Of a stretch of 64,000 nt of DNA, positions 25,382 through 39,429 are shown piece by piece. The notes beneath the pieces are model-generated. The model was not told the DNA's origin. It worked only from the letters and a program-made list of their open reading frames with translations, and did not search any database. The stretch is from the NCBI GenBank assembly GCA_963580455.1, contig OY756973.1, positions 610,001 to 674,000 on the forward strand. Direction: 5' to 3'. The stretch's first letter is position 1. Every line of letters begins with the position of its first letter. Made by a program: the position numbers and the translations under genes. The DNA comes from Euonymus europaeus (lineage: Eukaryota; Streptophyta; Magnoliopsida; Celastrales; Celastraceae).

Positions 25382-28328
25382 TTCTTACCTTCAAAAGAAC
25401 AACGGCAACCTAACAGCAGCAAAGCATAGTAAGATAGGTTGAAGCTGTTGGGGTATAAAAGATAGAGGCATTATCCGATTGAAGTGATGCATGCACTGTC
25501 ATTCAAACCACTAATGAGCGCCTTTTCTTACTTATAGAATAAATAAATAGAAGCAAAGAAATAACAATAACCAAGGGTGATGAAGGGGGTATAGGGTGAA
25601 TAGGTTTGTTTCGAATTCGAATAGGTTTGCATCAAGGTACGTTTTCCCAAATGTTGATGGCTTGGAGTTCCCTCCTTCTCGACCTCCCTTTCGGGTTGAT
25701 TGGCCTTTTATAGCTGCCCATGGCCCATTAGGGCGGTTGTTTTGATTGTCTTAGATGCCCCGATAACGTACTTGGCTTCCTAACTACTTTCTAATAAGTA
25801 ATAAGGAAAGGCCAATCCCGCGGGGACGAAAACGGAACTGCTATTCTTACCATTTCATTTCGAATGCAGCGGACAGTCAGGAGGTACAGACGCTGGTTTA
25901 GCCCAGGATTGCTTTTGAATCGAAAGACGTTAAACAACAAGCACTCAAGCTACAAGAGAAGAGGAAGAGCTACAACTGCTACAACCGAAATGCCGATACA
26001 CTAAAAGGATTAAGGCATCAGAGAAAAAGAATGATTTGACTCCTCAATTACCAAGTGTAGGTAAGGTCGCCAGGAAAGACCCTCTTTTTTGGGAGATTGA
26101 GGGATATAGTGTAAGCATATGATCTTCAATCCTTACTTGGAAGGAAGACTTATAGAGTATAGTTTAGAACCTCTAGAATGAAGCTAGCTATCACTCTTTT
26201 CTGCTGCCAATGGATCGCCCGACACGTTTAGATGAATACTTGAAAAGATGCCCTGAAATCGCACGGTTAGGGCAGCGAACCGACGCTCAGACTCCTTTTC
26301 TTACTCGGACTTCTCGCTAAATCTTATGCAAGAAACCCTAGTGTTTTAGAAAACTCTTTCCGCTAGTGGTCTCTCACTCTCATTCCGGATTGAACCACTC
26401 GTCGCTCACTCTTCTTTTCAATCCTTTAGGACTCCTGAAGCATCTTTTCTTTGAAAAGAAAGAGCTTGTTGAACCCGTCCTCAGACAGACCACTGGCACC
26501 CAATCTCTTTACTAGATTGGACCACGGGTCGTCACTCCTACATCCAAGATGTAGCACATCCCCCCCGCGAGAAGGAAGGGAGGTGGTGATTAGGATAACC
26601 CAATTATGGTTCTGGATCCAGGTTTTCCAATAGGTGCTGCCCTTGTCATACTGATCTGGAAAGAGTGCTTTTAGGTGGGATGACTAAATATCTCATGGGC
26701 ATGATGAATTCCAACAGGCCTCTCATCTCTAAGAGGTTTGTAAAGGTTTGTTCTTAGGATGCCTTGTATAAAGATATGTAGGAGGAACCAAGACCAATAC
26801 CTTACCCTCTTTCCGGACCGGGACAAGTAAGGCCCCTATTCCGTGCAGCTTTGCTTTGGGTGTGAAGTACCGGAATAAAGCTCTTTCGCATTAGGAAGGG
26901 ACTGGCCATCTCTTTCTGATCCGATGAGTTCGGTCCTTAACTATGATATTAGAGTGTGCTTTAAACCGCAATAATCATCTATTCGCTCCTCGCGGAATGG
27001 ATGCAAGGCTTCCTTTTCGGGTGAATCGATTTCAGTATGAAACTCCTCCCCTTTATCCCTTGCTTCAGGAAATTCATTAACGGCTCATACTTCATTCACT
27101 CAAGCAGCGGATTCTATTCCTCAAGTGCCACAATGTATATAAGGAAGTCTCTTTCGAACCATTGGCACAGTCTCAATCCGACTAGTCTTTAGCATTCTTT
27201 GCTTTTCGAGGATATCTGTACTATTGAGTAACTGTCACAACCCACAAAGAGCCAAAGAACGCATTCGATTCCTATTCGTCTACTATTAGATGTCAGTTCC
27301 TTGCAAACAGAACAGCGGATATGCCTACTTTCGGATTCACTGTAACAAGCCCTTCGCCCCTAAGGCTAACAGCTCCTGATTCAATAGCCGGAGCAAAGGT
27401 TACGGATTCAATTGCTGCGAAAAGAACTCCTTGCTTTGATTTGACGGGGATAGATTCAGTATTTATCCTTCCTTTGGACAGTCACTAGATCACTTGCTTT
27501 CACTAGCATCGGATATTCCGGTTAAAGATATCTTTTCTGTCTAGACTTTCAGTTTCACTTCTGACTTAAGTCATTTAGATAACCCACTGAAAGCGAGAGA
27601 GAGTGCTCCCCGGATGCGGAGCACGAACGCTATCTCAGTACTTTAAGAAGAGCTAACGGAATGCATTCAGGGACAGAATGAGAGATACCTCGACCGGGGC
27701 ACTCGAGAGGGGGAAGAGCTGCTAAGAGCATATGCCACGAATTCCGTCTAAGATAAATCGATTCCAACCTCGGCTCAGGAGCTTCCTTAAGCCATATCCT
27801 TACTACCAATAGCACCGGATTCTCTAGCAGCTCCCTCTGGGCATCCAAGAAAGCCTTCTTTCCTAAGAGCCTAGCAGTAGCAATCGGAATCTCACCCACT
27901 CTTTAGTTTCAATGCTAACTAGTTCAATGGCAGCTTTATTCCTAAACAGGAGAGTTCGAAGCGAAGGCCCTTCTCTGCTGATTCTTCCTTATCTTATAGG
28001 AAGAGCTTAACCAAAGCCAATTCAACTTCCTTAGAACTGAAGTAGAGAAAGAAGAGTCGAAAGAGCAAACTGATTCAACAAGAGACAAGGCTGGTAATGA
28101 CGATTCTCCGACAGTGGCATGAGAGACAGCAGCCCTAAGGTCCACCCTGATTTCATCTAAAAAACGCTATTCATGTTTAAACCTCATACAGATATTGAAT
28201 AACCTGGGATCAAAGTACACAGTCTTAGCTTCTCTGGTTCTTCTTATCCCAAGTCCTCCTCTGGATAGATTATAATCCAGAAGTGTTTTGACCCCTTCCC
28301 TTATCTTTCTTGCTTTTCCGAGAGCCTT

Positions 28329-28346
28329 TAGTATAGTATAGTATAG
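28329..28346. repeat. Short TAGTA pentanucleotide repeat
   Basis: About three and a half TAGTA units. The two minus-strand ORFs at 28167-28352 and 28270-28533 change frame across it, so a slip in this repeat could explain the break. Confidence 0.7.
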
Positions 28347-31300
28347 GAGCATCTCTAGTGGTCCCGCCTAACTCTTCGTTATCTGTCCGAATACCGATTA
28401 CTATCTGCCTCTGTTCCAACCACCGCTTCAGTCCCCGGTGCATTAGGTCTTCTTTCCCTACCCCTAAACAACTGCTTCGTAGATTGACGTAGCAATGGAT
28501 GCTTAATACGATTATTTCAGCATCGGTATTCACAAGGGAATGAGCAGCTCTCTTGCGCCTAACTGAGGCTAAGTGTTCTCCTGGTAGGGGCTTTCGAAAG
28601 GGCAGCTTTGCTGGTTGAGTGAGGGGCTGAAAAGCATTTGCGCACCTTTCCTTTACTACGATAGATGACCCACTACTGGGAGAGACTATTTTACTTCTTA
28701 CTTACTTACTGATCCAGAGAGAGCAAAGACTGACGGTGAGGCTTATTTCATAAGGCGGGCAGGGCTATTCCTTTCTATTTCTGCTTCAGTAAATGACAAA
28801 GGAAGAGGGTTGGTATTCTCATCAAGGTTTATCCGGCCGCTGAGCTATTCTTCGTTCCTGGCGGACCATTACGTGTACTGTCTACTCTGCTCTTTATGGG
28901 CAGACCTGAACGGTTGGGTAAGCCCTCGACTAAAAAGAAGGGAAGCACGGGTAAGGCAAGGCAGATCTCCCTATGGACTGATAGGATGAGAAGGAGTCGG
29001 GCATCTCCAGAAATGAATGGGCATTGTAGCTGGTACTGTTTAGCTTATCTAATCTAGAAGGTAGTTAGTAATATGTGAGTGGAAAGCTTGCCATAGACAA
29101 CGCGTTACCAACCTCGATGCATCGTAGATAGAGTAGAGTCAACTGACTTGAACCATGAAATATGGACAAGCCAATTAGATACACCTGATGTCAGCTAGGT
29201 CAGCTTGGATAAGGTTCGAGGTATATTTACCCTTCAATTAGATATTGGTGGATGGGTCTACCAGCTCCACTCATACAAGTCAATCGAGTTCAAGTCGAGA
29301 CAGAAAGTACTGGCTCACCGGCGATCATACCATTGAATAGGTTTCCCATGACCCGTACGTACATAAATCGGTGCAGGGCGGCTGCAAGTCAGTTCTCGTT
29401 GTGGAAGCGAGTGTCTTGGTTTCGTCCTACTAGGAATATAGGAAGAAAGGCTATTCTTCTTAGCAGTTGAAGAAGTGAATGGAATCACCCCCCGTCTGTC
29501 TTTGGCTCTTACCGAGAACGGAGCTTCTTTTACTTCACGTAAGCGGAAGCGTAGGATCAATGTCGCATAGGCCAGGAGTCTCGCTATCTGGCACAGAGAA
29601 TGGAGCTTTGTTTAACTGGAACATAGCCTACTAGGCCGATAGTGCACTGCTAACCCAGCGAACTAAGAGCTTCGCCAATCCCTTCTTCTAGAAATCTCAT
29701 AATCGAAGGAAAGTTCCAGTTTTGAGTTTCTCTTTGTTTAATTCTCGTGGATGATGTAATCATTCCAAGTTCTTTTTCTACACCAGCACCATAGCACTCT
29801 TATCTTAATCGGACATCCAACTTTGTTTCAACGGTGAAGTGATGGATCGGTAAGCCCATTCCTCAAAGAATCCGAGACTGAACGAACTGAGCGACTAATC
29901 TCTTCTCCGGCCTTAACCTTGGCAGGAAAGGTAAAAGCATAGGTATTGAAAGGCAAATGACAATCGAGGGATGTAGAGGATAGTCAGAAAGAGATCAACC
30001 TTTTAGGTTGTTGTAGTATATAGTAAAAGTAAACTTTTTAGGCAAAGTCTATCTCAAATGGGTTAGTTGAAAGTCTGGATTGCTCGGCTCGACCCGGCAA
30101 GCAAGTTCCTTCGGCAATCGGGATAGTCGGGGAGAGCGGTTACGGGATCATCTCATATGGACAAGGAAGAAAGCTACTGGGGTAAGCAACTAAAGAGCTA
30201 AGTAGTTCAGGAAGCTATTCTAGAGTTGAAGATTCCTTGAGCTCCGGGGCTAAGAGTATAGAATGCTGTCTTTACTGAATCTTAGAAGTCCCGCACATAT
30301 AGATAGAATCTTGGAGTCTAATATAAAGATAGAGTGCGCACTCTGCCTCTATTGCCTAGTGAATCTTATCTTAATTTCTATTTTTCATCGGTATCGGGAA
30401 GCAGTTTGGAGTGAAGCGATGCGAAGTTGTTGAAGACCTCTTACTAGTTCTTCGATAAGTGGTACTACCCTCCCTTAGTCCACATTTCGGCGTCCGCCAG
30501 CGAACGGATAAGAAGTTAGAATGGAGTTAGAATCGTTATAGTTACTTTGGTAAAAGAGGATCCCCTGGCTGCTATCTGTTATCAGTTCTCCTCCCTTGAA
30601 GGTTAAAGTCGCTTTTGAGAGTGCTTTTCAGCTTACTTTAAATTAAAATTGAAAAGGAAATTAACCTAGTACTGCCGGGGTCGGGTCCGATTACTGGAGT
30701 TAGAGCTGGGTTGGCTCCGGTTGGTCTTACCTCTATGGGAATGCTTGAAGAAGCTCTGATTCCACTAAACTCTTGACGCCTCTGAGAGGAGCAAAAGGAA
30801 GAAGCGTTCGAGGAGAATCCCATCAAGGGTCTTCCACTTCCTGGCTCGTGTTAAATAAGAGAAGGTACAAGTTTCAATGTATCTACGGTCAAGCCTTTTT
30901 ATTCATTCCCGACAATCGGTCTACCCACGGTTGGGAGCCATGCTTAACACATCTAATTCTAAGTATGTCAGTCTGACATCCGAATAGTAATATCCTGTCC
31001 CGATGAGAGAATGTTCATCTATGCCTGAGCTACCTAAACCCTCTGTGGTCCTCAAAGTGCCCTCTTCCGCCTTGGAGGAATAAAGAAGTTTGACAGAGAT
31101 AGAGAGCTCTCACCGAGTGAGTCCCTTTTACTCAGTCCAATGCTATTCAATATCAAGTAGCTAAAGTCTTGGAGTCTCTCCCGAAGTTCTAGTTCGAAAA
31201 AAGAATGGATAAAACATCCCTTTCAGAAGGTATCTGACGGAACGAACCAGTATCTTATAAAGTGAATTCTTTCTTTTTAGCCATTCCCTTCTTTCCTGGT

Positions 31301-33466
31301 CATCCATTCAGCTTTGGCATCCCGCCCATCTCGCTCCTTTAGTGGTTCTTTGGCTGTAAAAGAAGCCCAAAGGCGGGAGAGCACTTAGCCATTCGCAAAG
31401 GCACCTAAGGATGTTGGTAGGAAAAAGAGGATAAAGGTTAACCTTTCAATCAAGAACTGAACCAGCAGCAGGCTGCAACTTAAACTCAGAAAAGCGGTAA
31501 CTCGAAGTAAGTTACACGGGGTCAGTCTGCAACAGAGACTCAGAACTTGCTATCATTCCTGTCCGGGCCTTAAGGTGAAGGGGGGTACACCCCTAAACCC
31601 CTGTAAGCCGACTAGCTACAATATTACTTTAGATAATCTAGAAAGTCTACCTCGTCTCGTACATCTGATCCGTAACCTTCGACCGGAAGTAGGAGATTTC
31701 TTTCAAAAAAGAACGGCTAGTGAGGTGGTTCATCGAAAACAATGAAACTGGTCATTCTCGGAAGAGCTTCCGATTCGTTCACAGCTGATTGAGTTGGCAC
31801 CTCTGAGCTAGCACTTCCTTCTTTCTTCTTTTGCATTCGCTGCTGAGGAATCCATTGCAAGAGCGGCTCTTCCTGATTCCCCCAAACTTCTTTTCTTAGA
31901 GAGGCCGCCCGTAAGCTTAAGGCCCGGTTCCAGTAAAATAGATAGCGGGGCATGTCATGGAAAGAAGTCTTTATCGACGCAATACAAAGCAGTGAAAGAG
32001 AATAGCCCTGACTTTGTTTGGCTTTTCACTCCTGGCTAATAGTCGTCACTCTCCTTCTATTGGTTACTCTGATCTCTAATCCATTCCCGGGAGCCAAATG
32101 CGATTACTTAGAAGGCATAGCACCAGCAGACAAATGAGAATAGCGGAGATCTCAATCTCAGGAATCGAACCATCGCCAATCGAGTGCCACTCTTAAGGCA
32201 ATAAAGGGAGTGAGTGACCCATGAGCAAGCGACTTACGTACCTTTCTTTATTTATGTGATTCTCTTCTTCCTCTTCTGCCTTTTTGATTTGAGAGAGCCT
32301 TGGATTGCTTTCGGCAAGGAACTTTCTATATTAAAGATGGTCTTCCAGGCCAGGCACTTTCCTCATTAAAAAGCGCAACCAACTCTCTCTTCCAGGAAGT
32401 AGCCCTCCTCTAAAGGAAAAGATGAGGGATTCCCGAAAGAGTCGTCTAAGTGCTTTTCTACTTATCTTTGGCCTTTGTCGCCTTGCTTTTCGCTTGTCTC
32501 TCTTTCCCCCATATATTCCCATCTATTCATTACTTGCCCAATCATCAGAGGAAGAATGCCTAAATGCCACTACTCCTTCAGGTTCAAAAGCATAAACGAA
32601 AGGAGCGACTCCTCTCATACTTTCGATCTTTCTTAAGAGAATATGAACCCGATTCTCATATTTAATATATTGATTGATCGCGTCTTCCATCCTCATCTTC
32701 TGGTTATGCCGCACAACCTTCTACAACGTCGTGTATCCTTTTTCCTTTCCTAGTAAGGAGATCTGAGGAGGCTTTGAACAATATGCTTTTTATTCTATTT
32801 CTTATATTATGAGATGACTCCAAAAAAAAAACGAAAAAAGAAAGAACCAATTCATCCAAAAGAGGGAATAGAAGGGATTTAGATGTTCCGAGGGGAAGCC
32901 AACCGTCAGAGGTGACACAAACCTATCAACGCGGTGGTATGCCTTGCAAAGAAAGTGAGCCGTGGTACTTTCACCTAACATTGTAACATTCTTTGCTATG
33001 TCGGATGCCTTAGCTAAGTAAGGGGGAGATTGATTGGAGGAATCCTTCGAACCTTTACTCTATTCCAGAAAGACGAGCTACAAAGCCTATTCCCAAGTCT
33101 GGGAAAGTTTGTTTGCGACTAGCTTTCCCGTTTGATATCCTCACCGCAGGAACGAGAATACGAGAATTTCCACCTTAAAAAAAAGACAATTACCTTATTT
33201 TATTCGTGGAATTACAAAATCCCGCTTGTCCATCAGGTTCTCAGGCATGATAGCAAGGGGTGTTTTTCATGCAAATAGAAAGGAAGGCCTTTTATCTCAT
33301 ACGACCCTTGATGAGAGGTTGTACCCGCGGTTGACACTTTGACCTTTGCGCTTGGTGTCGGCTCTGATCTTCCTTCACTTGACAATGATCTGGGGAATGC
33401 CCCTTCTCGACCAACCTATCGAGGATTTTTCGTAACACATGCCGAACAAGACACTTTCTTTCCCGG

Positions 33467-34049
33467 CTATTCCTGATGAACTAGAGCTCTGATTGATCCC
33501 GAATCGAAAGAATCACCCTCGGGGTTGAACCTCTCTTTTTGGCTTGTTTCAATACCATCGAATTTGCTTGACACAAGCAACTCGGAAAAGCTGCTTTCCT
33601 TTAATGGCGCTATTCCGAAAACTCTGATCCCGAACGCAAAAACAGAATGAAACAGCTTGCTCGACACACAAGTTTTGGGGAGCGTCTGTCCCTCCTGATC
33701 CTTATTGGCTGCTAGAGGCGCTAGAAGCAAAATGCCCGATTGCATTCCAATTATGTGGTGGACACGAGCATACCGCTCGCCGGTCCAACAGCAGACCGGA
33801 CATGTCGCTCTTGGGTTCACCTCTCGACTGAAGAAGTACGCCACAGGATCGGAATCTCAAAATGCCAACACCGCTATTTATATGTGCCTGGATCCTAAAA
33901 TACCTCGATGGGCCAGAAGAGGACGAGGAAAGAGTGTTGAGAAGACCATATTCTATGATTTGATCTAGCCCCGGTGACCTCTCCATTTGATTGGAGATAA
34001 GGTCGAAAAGTGGTTGCATAAAGGAAAGAAGGGCGCTTTCAAAAGCCAT
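33467..34049 (-). pseudogene. Unidentified frameshifted ORF pair
   Basis: Two overlapping minus-strand frames of 115 codons (34049-33702) and 125 codons (33844-33467) can be read as one protein with a shift near 33830-33845, where SCGVLLQSR in one frame continues as REVNPRATCPVCC in the other. The composition looks protein-like (FESALLSFMQPLFDLISNQM, and PVCCWTGERYARVHHIIGM), but I do not recognise the family. It may be a decayed nuclear or foreign gene. Confidence 0.3.
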
Positions 34050-37000
34050 TTTTCATCTGGTCATTGAATGAGTTTTCCTCCCGAAAAGGAGAACCTGAAC
34101 TCTCAGGCCGTACCAGCGGCTTGCCACCTTTGATACTTTATTACTTTTCTCGAAAGATGCAGCTGCCTACGCGGGCTTTGAAGCTCCCCTATTGCATTAA
34201 TTTATCCAATTACTCCAGCTGCAGCTGGCACATCTATTCTGTTCACCCGATATCATCCCATTCCTTCGCTTCGGCATCAAAGCCTCTATCAAGCCTCGGA
34301 ACTCTCGATCTCGGAAATGGAATAGCCAGGGTTAATCAAGCTGATTGCGAGATATCCCATTTTTTATAGAATTTCATCCCTTCCCGGGAACACACGAAAG
34401 AAAGAGTTGAACTGAGTCAAATAGAAAGATCGGAAATAAAAAATTGACCTATCCATTGTTATTTGAGACATTGAGGTCGGTCACGTTGGTGAATTAGGTG
34501 AAGGTACGGAAGACGAAGCCAATCCAGATTCCAGAAACACACAAGCTACGACTTTCTCCTTCGGACCCTCGCAAACTATGGTTACAGCTCCAGAGACCGA
34601 GTCGATCCTAGCTTCCCTCCACCTCAGCTTGCCTTCTTTCTTTGCCTCTCTATTCTATGCCCGTTGCTTGTTCCCTTCTCTTTCACCATGGAGATGTGAT
34701 TACAAGATTTGGATGCCAACAATCTCGATAAAACGCACTGTTCATGCCAATACACAAGGGTGACATGAAGAAAAATAAAAAAATTTCCCGGTTTTTATAC
34801 CATTTTCTTACTGACATGACGAAAAAGAAGCGAAGTGGACTTTGCCTTGCCCTTTAATAGAATAGGGCGATTCTTCCTTTGTTGAGATAGAGTCGACAGA
34901 CTAAGCACCCACTAGATCGCCTATGAACAAAGTAGGCACAAAGACATTTGAAACTCATTTCTGTGGCCGATTGATTAAAAAAATGCACTCCTCTTCTAAG
35001 AGAGAGAAGGGCGACAATAAGACAAATTGAATCAAGAAATGCACTCTCTTTGCCAGAAGAAGGGAAGCTTTTCTTGTAACGAATCTATTCCATTGAATTT
35101 CCCCGGAGCAAGGAGTGCTATCGCACGTGGCTGTAAAGGGCTAAAAATAAAGAAAGAACTAGAGTGCAAAGCGGAAAGGGATTTACTTGGTTGGTTCACT
35201 GACAGTCTCGCTCGCGTATCACCCGCTGGTGGATCGGCCGCTCTTCCCTTTCCCTCTGGATTGTGGTTCATCCCTCATGGAGAGCGCTCCCGGCTCGCTT
35301 TCTGGGCGAGCCTGCACTCTCGCTTGCTTCTTACTCGCCGACGAAAACTATACTAGACTCGACTTCCACACCTGCTTCTCCACTCGTGCCTACTTTCACC
35401 AACCGGTCTTCCCTTAGTCTTCCCCTACTCCATCCCTCTGCTTGGCTCTAGCCTTGTCCGGATCTCCACCTCTCTGAGTTCTCGCCCCAGGCCCAGGAGT
35501 GGAGTTGCGCTCTTTGTCTCGTCCATCTGAGGCCGACGGGTGCGTCACATCCTTTGTGAGCGAATCTCTTCGCCCTACGCGGAGTCGTAGTTCTATTTCG
35601 CTGGGGCTGCTCCTTAGTCGTTGTTGGCCTCCTTTGGTTCTTGGCCGTAGCACTTCTTTTGCGCGCGCAGGTTCCCCTAGCTCTGTTCATGGATCCATTC
35701 TAAGACTAAAAATGGAACTATTCTTCTCGTTATAGCTACTATTCCTACTTATTCTAGCTTTTCTACCTGCTTTTAGCCCTTACACCTATTCCTCAAGTCC
35801 GAGCTCTTACTCATTCAGATAGGATCTTACCCCCCTTACTCAATAGGGGCAGGTTTTTTTTACCTTTGGGGTATCGGCTCTTGAAAACAGCTACCACCCA
35901 ACATCTAAATGGGCATTTGTGCCGTAAGGCCCGGGATAAGACAGCGAGGTCTTCGTCTTCTTCGTGAGCTGTGAGCTGAGGAAAAACCGCTTTCTTCGCT
36001 CTCATCCCTTGACTCGCTAGACTGCAAATGGACCTCCCTACTTACTGGCTACGAGCAAGCTCGTAGCTCTCCTTCTTGTTCCATTAGGCTTTTCTGCGTT
36101 CAGTTTCATCCTGTTTGGGAGTGGATTGGCGTTATTAGACCCAGATGAGCTCAGAGTCATAGCCTATGCGAGCCTTACCAGAGCTCTTGTACATTTTTAA
36201 GTTGACCTATGAGAGATCCGGTCTAAAAAAAAGGACTATTTGAGAAAAGAATTCTCGGTAGTTTCCCCTATAAAAGAGCTTGAAGAGGGTCACTTATCGA
36301 CCAATTAAAGAAATTAGCCGCTAGACCGAAGAGGTGTCGCTTAAGGAAAAAGAGAAACTTCGAACGCTAGGTGCACACCTACCCTCTTATCAAGACTTGT
36401 AACTGGACCCTAGTACCTCTCAATGAGAGAACCGGCATATTCTTACTAACTAAACAAAGGAGGGCATACAATCTTCATTGCCTCACTCCGGAAAGAAAGG
36501 AGAGAGCTCAGAGGGCAAAGGAAGTAGTCTTTCAAGGCAAGAAGCTCGTCGTCTTACTGATTGAGCACTTGGCGAGGCAGGAGTAGATTGAACAAGGGTG
36601 GGATTCGCGGCATACCAATGAATGGAGTCAATAACTAAAAAAAATGTAAACAAGTAAGCAATAGAGGGTACTCGCAGACAGATAAACAAAGAAAGAAGAT
36701 AGAGCCTTGTCCCAATTGAATTGCAAGGGGTGACCTATACAGATAGATAGAAGAGAACTCAAGGCTAAAGGCTACCAGTACGTACTCTAATAACTACTTA
36801 AATAGATTAACGAAACAAAGAAGGAAGCAAGGGAGAATTGAATCAGACGTAAACCGCGGTCGGAGAGGCCTTAGGTAGTAATTGAGATGCCTTCAATTCA
36901 GACAAGAGATGACGCACGCTTCACAAGGACGCTTGGAAATGGCGTACTTATTGCACCTGGCACTCAGAACTCGAGTGCCGCTGCTGCCCCTATTAGATTA

Positions 37001-39429
37001 GAAGGGGGGATTTTTGAAAAGACAGGAAGCGCTATTGAACTTGAACTCTTTCCAATTGATAGTGGAGCCTTTCCCTTGACAACCGAGCTTGCCTAAGGAC
37101 GGCGTAGAAGAGAAAAAGTCTAGGATTGAGATCTGAGCAGGAATTTTTCCCAGGTGAGTGGCTACGTTTTAGGGTGGTAATTGGTTGCTTGGTCGAGCAG
37201 CTGCCCTTGGCAAGGAAGGAAAGGTGTTCCATAGCATCTGGGGCCGAGGCCCTGTTCTGGTTACTACAATTAGTGTAGCACCTTTCTTTTTAGGGCTTAC
37301 TTCGGAGAGTACCGCTGCTATTCTTTGAGTCTAATCCTGGTATCTTTCTACAATCGTCTTTGTGGCTCCTGTTGCTGCGGAGCCTCTGTGCTCTTTGTTT
37401 TACCCTGCCGGGTAACGAGTCCTTGAATATTCTCAGGTTCCTAGATAACATATAGGCGCACAGTAAATAGGCGCGTTGACTCAGTCTAAGAAGCATGGCG
37501 CCCTACTTGAGTGAGAAAAGCGAGCGCTCTCTCCAAGACGAACAACTGGCCTCCCCGAAGGACTGAAGGACAAATGCCGGTTAGAGAGGCATAGGTTTTC
37601 TCTTTGCAGACATCTACGCCTCAACTAAGTGCTGAGTCTTGAGCTTAGAGCCATCCATACTCTAATATGCCTTTTCTTTGCACGTCTCCCAATATCCAAA
37701 CAAGCATTCCATTTCAAAGGATGTGGCCGGGCTCCATCTCTATGGTTGACCAACTAAATCATCTATACTAATCGGTGAGGTTTACATGTTCGGTGAATCA
37801 GGAATGCTAGGTTATTCTAATAAGGCCTCTATATCTCCGACATTTAGGAATCTTTTTCCAATTCACATTGTCTTAGAGGCTAAAGCCTTTCCTTTACCGA
37901 ATTAGCTCTAACTAGCCCCCTCTCTAAAGGTAGTTCAGTGACCCGAGGGCAACTCACTAAGTATAGTATCTATAACCTCTAAGTCCCGATAGACTGAAAT
38001 TAGTACTTATACCCCTCAATCAACAAGGGTTAAAGATTTATAAAGGGGCGGAGCGGAAAGTGAGAAGGTAAGAAAGAAAGGAAGACTGATTAGGACTCGC
38101 TTTCGAGAAGGAATAAGCGGTCTTAGCTTAGGCCTTCCGTTCTTACGACTGTGAGTTGGATTTCCTATCAGACTAAAAGCAAGTCTAGCGAAGTCACCTC
38201 GGGATGAAATTCGTTTTGAGTTTGAGTGAACACCCGGCAATCCCACGTTGAGATTTTAGAAAAAAAAAAGGAAGACAGAGCAGTGGAAATTCTCCCTCCT
38301 ATCGTAAGGCAGGCTGTAGCTCTAGTTCGACTAGCGTGATTGATGAACATGGGCAGCAATTAGTGAGAGCTTGTTGCAACTGCTGTTCTTGCTTGAGTCG
38401 ACGGTTCACCCGCTACTGTGATCTTTTCCGCTGCTATTGATGTTGGAGGCATAAGCGCAGCTATTTCATATGCTTCAAAGTAAGTAGTACTTTGGCCCTA
38501 AGGAAGAGCAGACTAGTGTGGAATGGTCATTCTCTTTCCTAGGGGACGAGGAATTCTTTTTCTTTTCGAAAGAAAGTTGCTAGGCGTGCTAGCATGCTAA
38601 GTTAATGGTAGCATAGTCTTGGAGGAAGAAAGCGATGGATGTCTTCAGTTGCTTGCTCTTTTTCCCTTAAGCGACTTCGGGCTCGGGTAGGTAACTCACC
38701 AGGAATAAATAGTCTACAGAAGCGATAGGCCACTAGTTAAGTAGTTGATCCCGTCTCAAGGCCCATCTCTGACTTAATAGCCTACCTAATTAGCCATATC
38801 GGAGGCTACCCAGCTACTTATTAAAAGAACGAAGCTTTTCCTGTTCACGACTCTGCTGCCATTTCATCCGATACAGTTAGCTCGAAAGCGAATTTTGTTT
38901 AGGCCATTCCCACTAAACCCGATCCTTATTCGGAAGCAAGTATGTCTTCCCCTGATCCGGATATTGATCCTCTTTCGGTTGTGAACTCAGAACTCTTTCT
39001 GGAAAGACATTCAATCTGATCTCAGAATTAGGTCTATCCCATTACTTTATTGTTTAGTTAGTACCAGAATACCTATCCCTATTGGCCCTTCTATCTGGGT
39101 AGTTAACCCCCTTTCCTTAATTCAATTAGTAATCTCTTTTCCTATCGATTTTAGTTAGACCTTCTTTCAGACTCATAAAAGTACCTTGTCTCTGTCTTCT
39201 GCCTTCGAAACTGCAGCTGCAACATCAGCTGTTCCCGATCCCTTTCCTTATGAGGTTGAGGATCTTTATTATGTTCCTGCTCCTGCACTACTCATTTCCG
39301 TCTTCGATCCAAGCTCATGGAAAGGAGTCTATTTTCGGAATTCCTTCTTTTGTCTACGCTAAATGTACCAAAATGGAGAGAATAGATTTATTTGTGGTCA
39401 TATCTGTTGAATAACTCTGCTTCCAATTC
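34050..39429. other. Gene-poor stretch, no recognised gene
   Basis: ORFs at 34064-34369, 35027-35356 and 36887-37096 (+) and 35414-35653 (-) have no motif I can assign, and several overlap on both strands. One 21-bp hairpin of the dispersed family lies at 35830-35850. Positions 38870-39270 are rich in Ser, Pro and Asp codons on the plus strand with scattered stops, as seen in decayed retroelement gag sequence, but this is only suggestive. Confidence 0.5.
35830..35850. repeat. Short hairpin repeat, family copy
   Basis: CCCCT and AGGGG arms surround TACTCAAT. The whole 21-mer is the exact reverse complement of 62158-62178. Confidence 0.75.

Larger units (their letters stand above)
23714..33466. 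other. Gene-poor stretch with degenerate repeats
   Basis: Nearly 10 kb without a recognised gene. Positions 23980-25450 are internally repetitive (separate entry). The ORFs at 27630-27899, 28167-28352 and 28270-28533 (-) overlap or adjoin in different frames. The last contains YNLSRGGLGIRRTREAK, where GGLGIRR is vaguely like the region after LINE reverse transcriptases, but that is not enough to call. The pair 32331-32522 and 32523-32714 (-) abut in one frame, separated by a stop; neither is recognised. I saw no tRNA or exon. Confidence 0.5.

Noticed and set aside
28167..28533. GGLGIRR motif suggesting a LINE C-terminal region
   Set aside because: One short motif without neighbouring reverse-transcriptase blocks is not enough.
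30925..30960. CATGCTTAACACAT resembling the rrn18 5' region
   Set aside because: Only 14 bases match and the following AAGTCGAACG is missing; probably chance.
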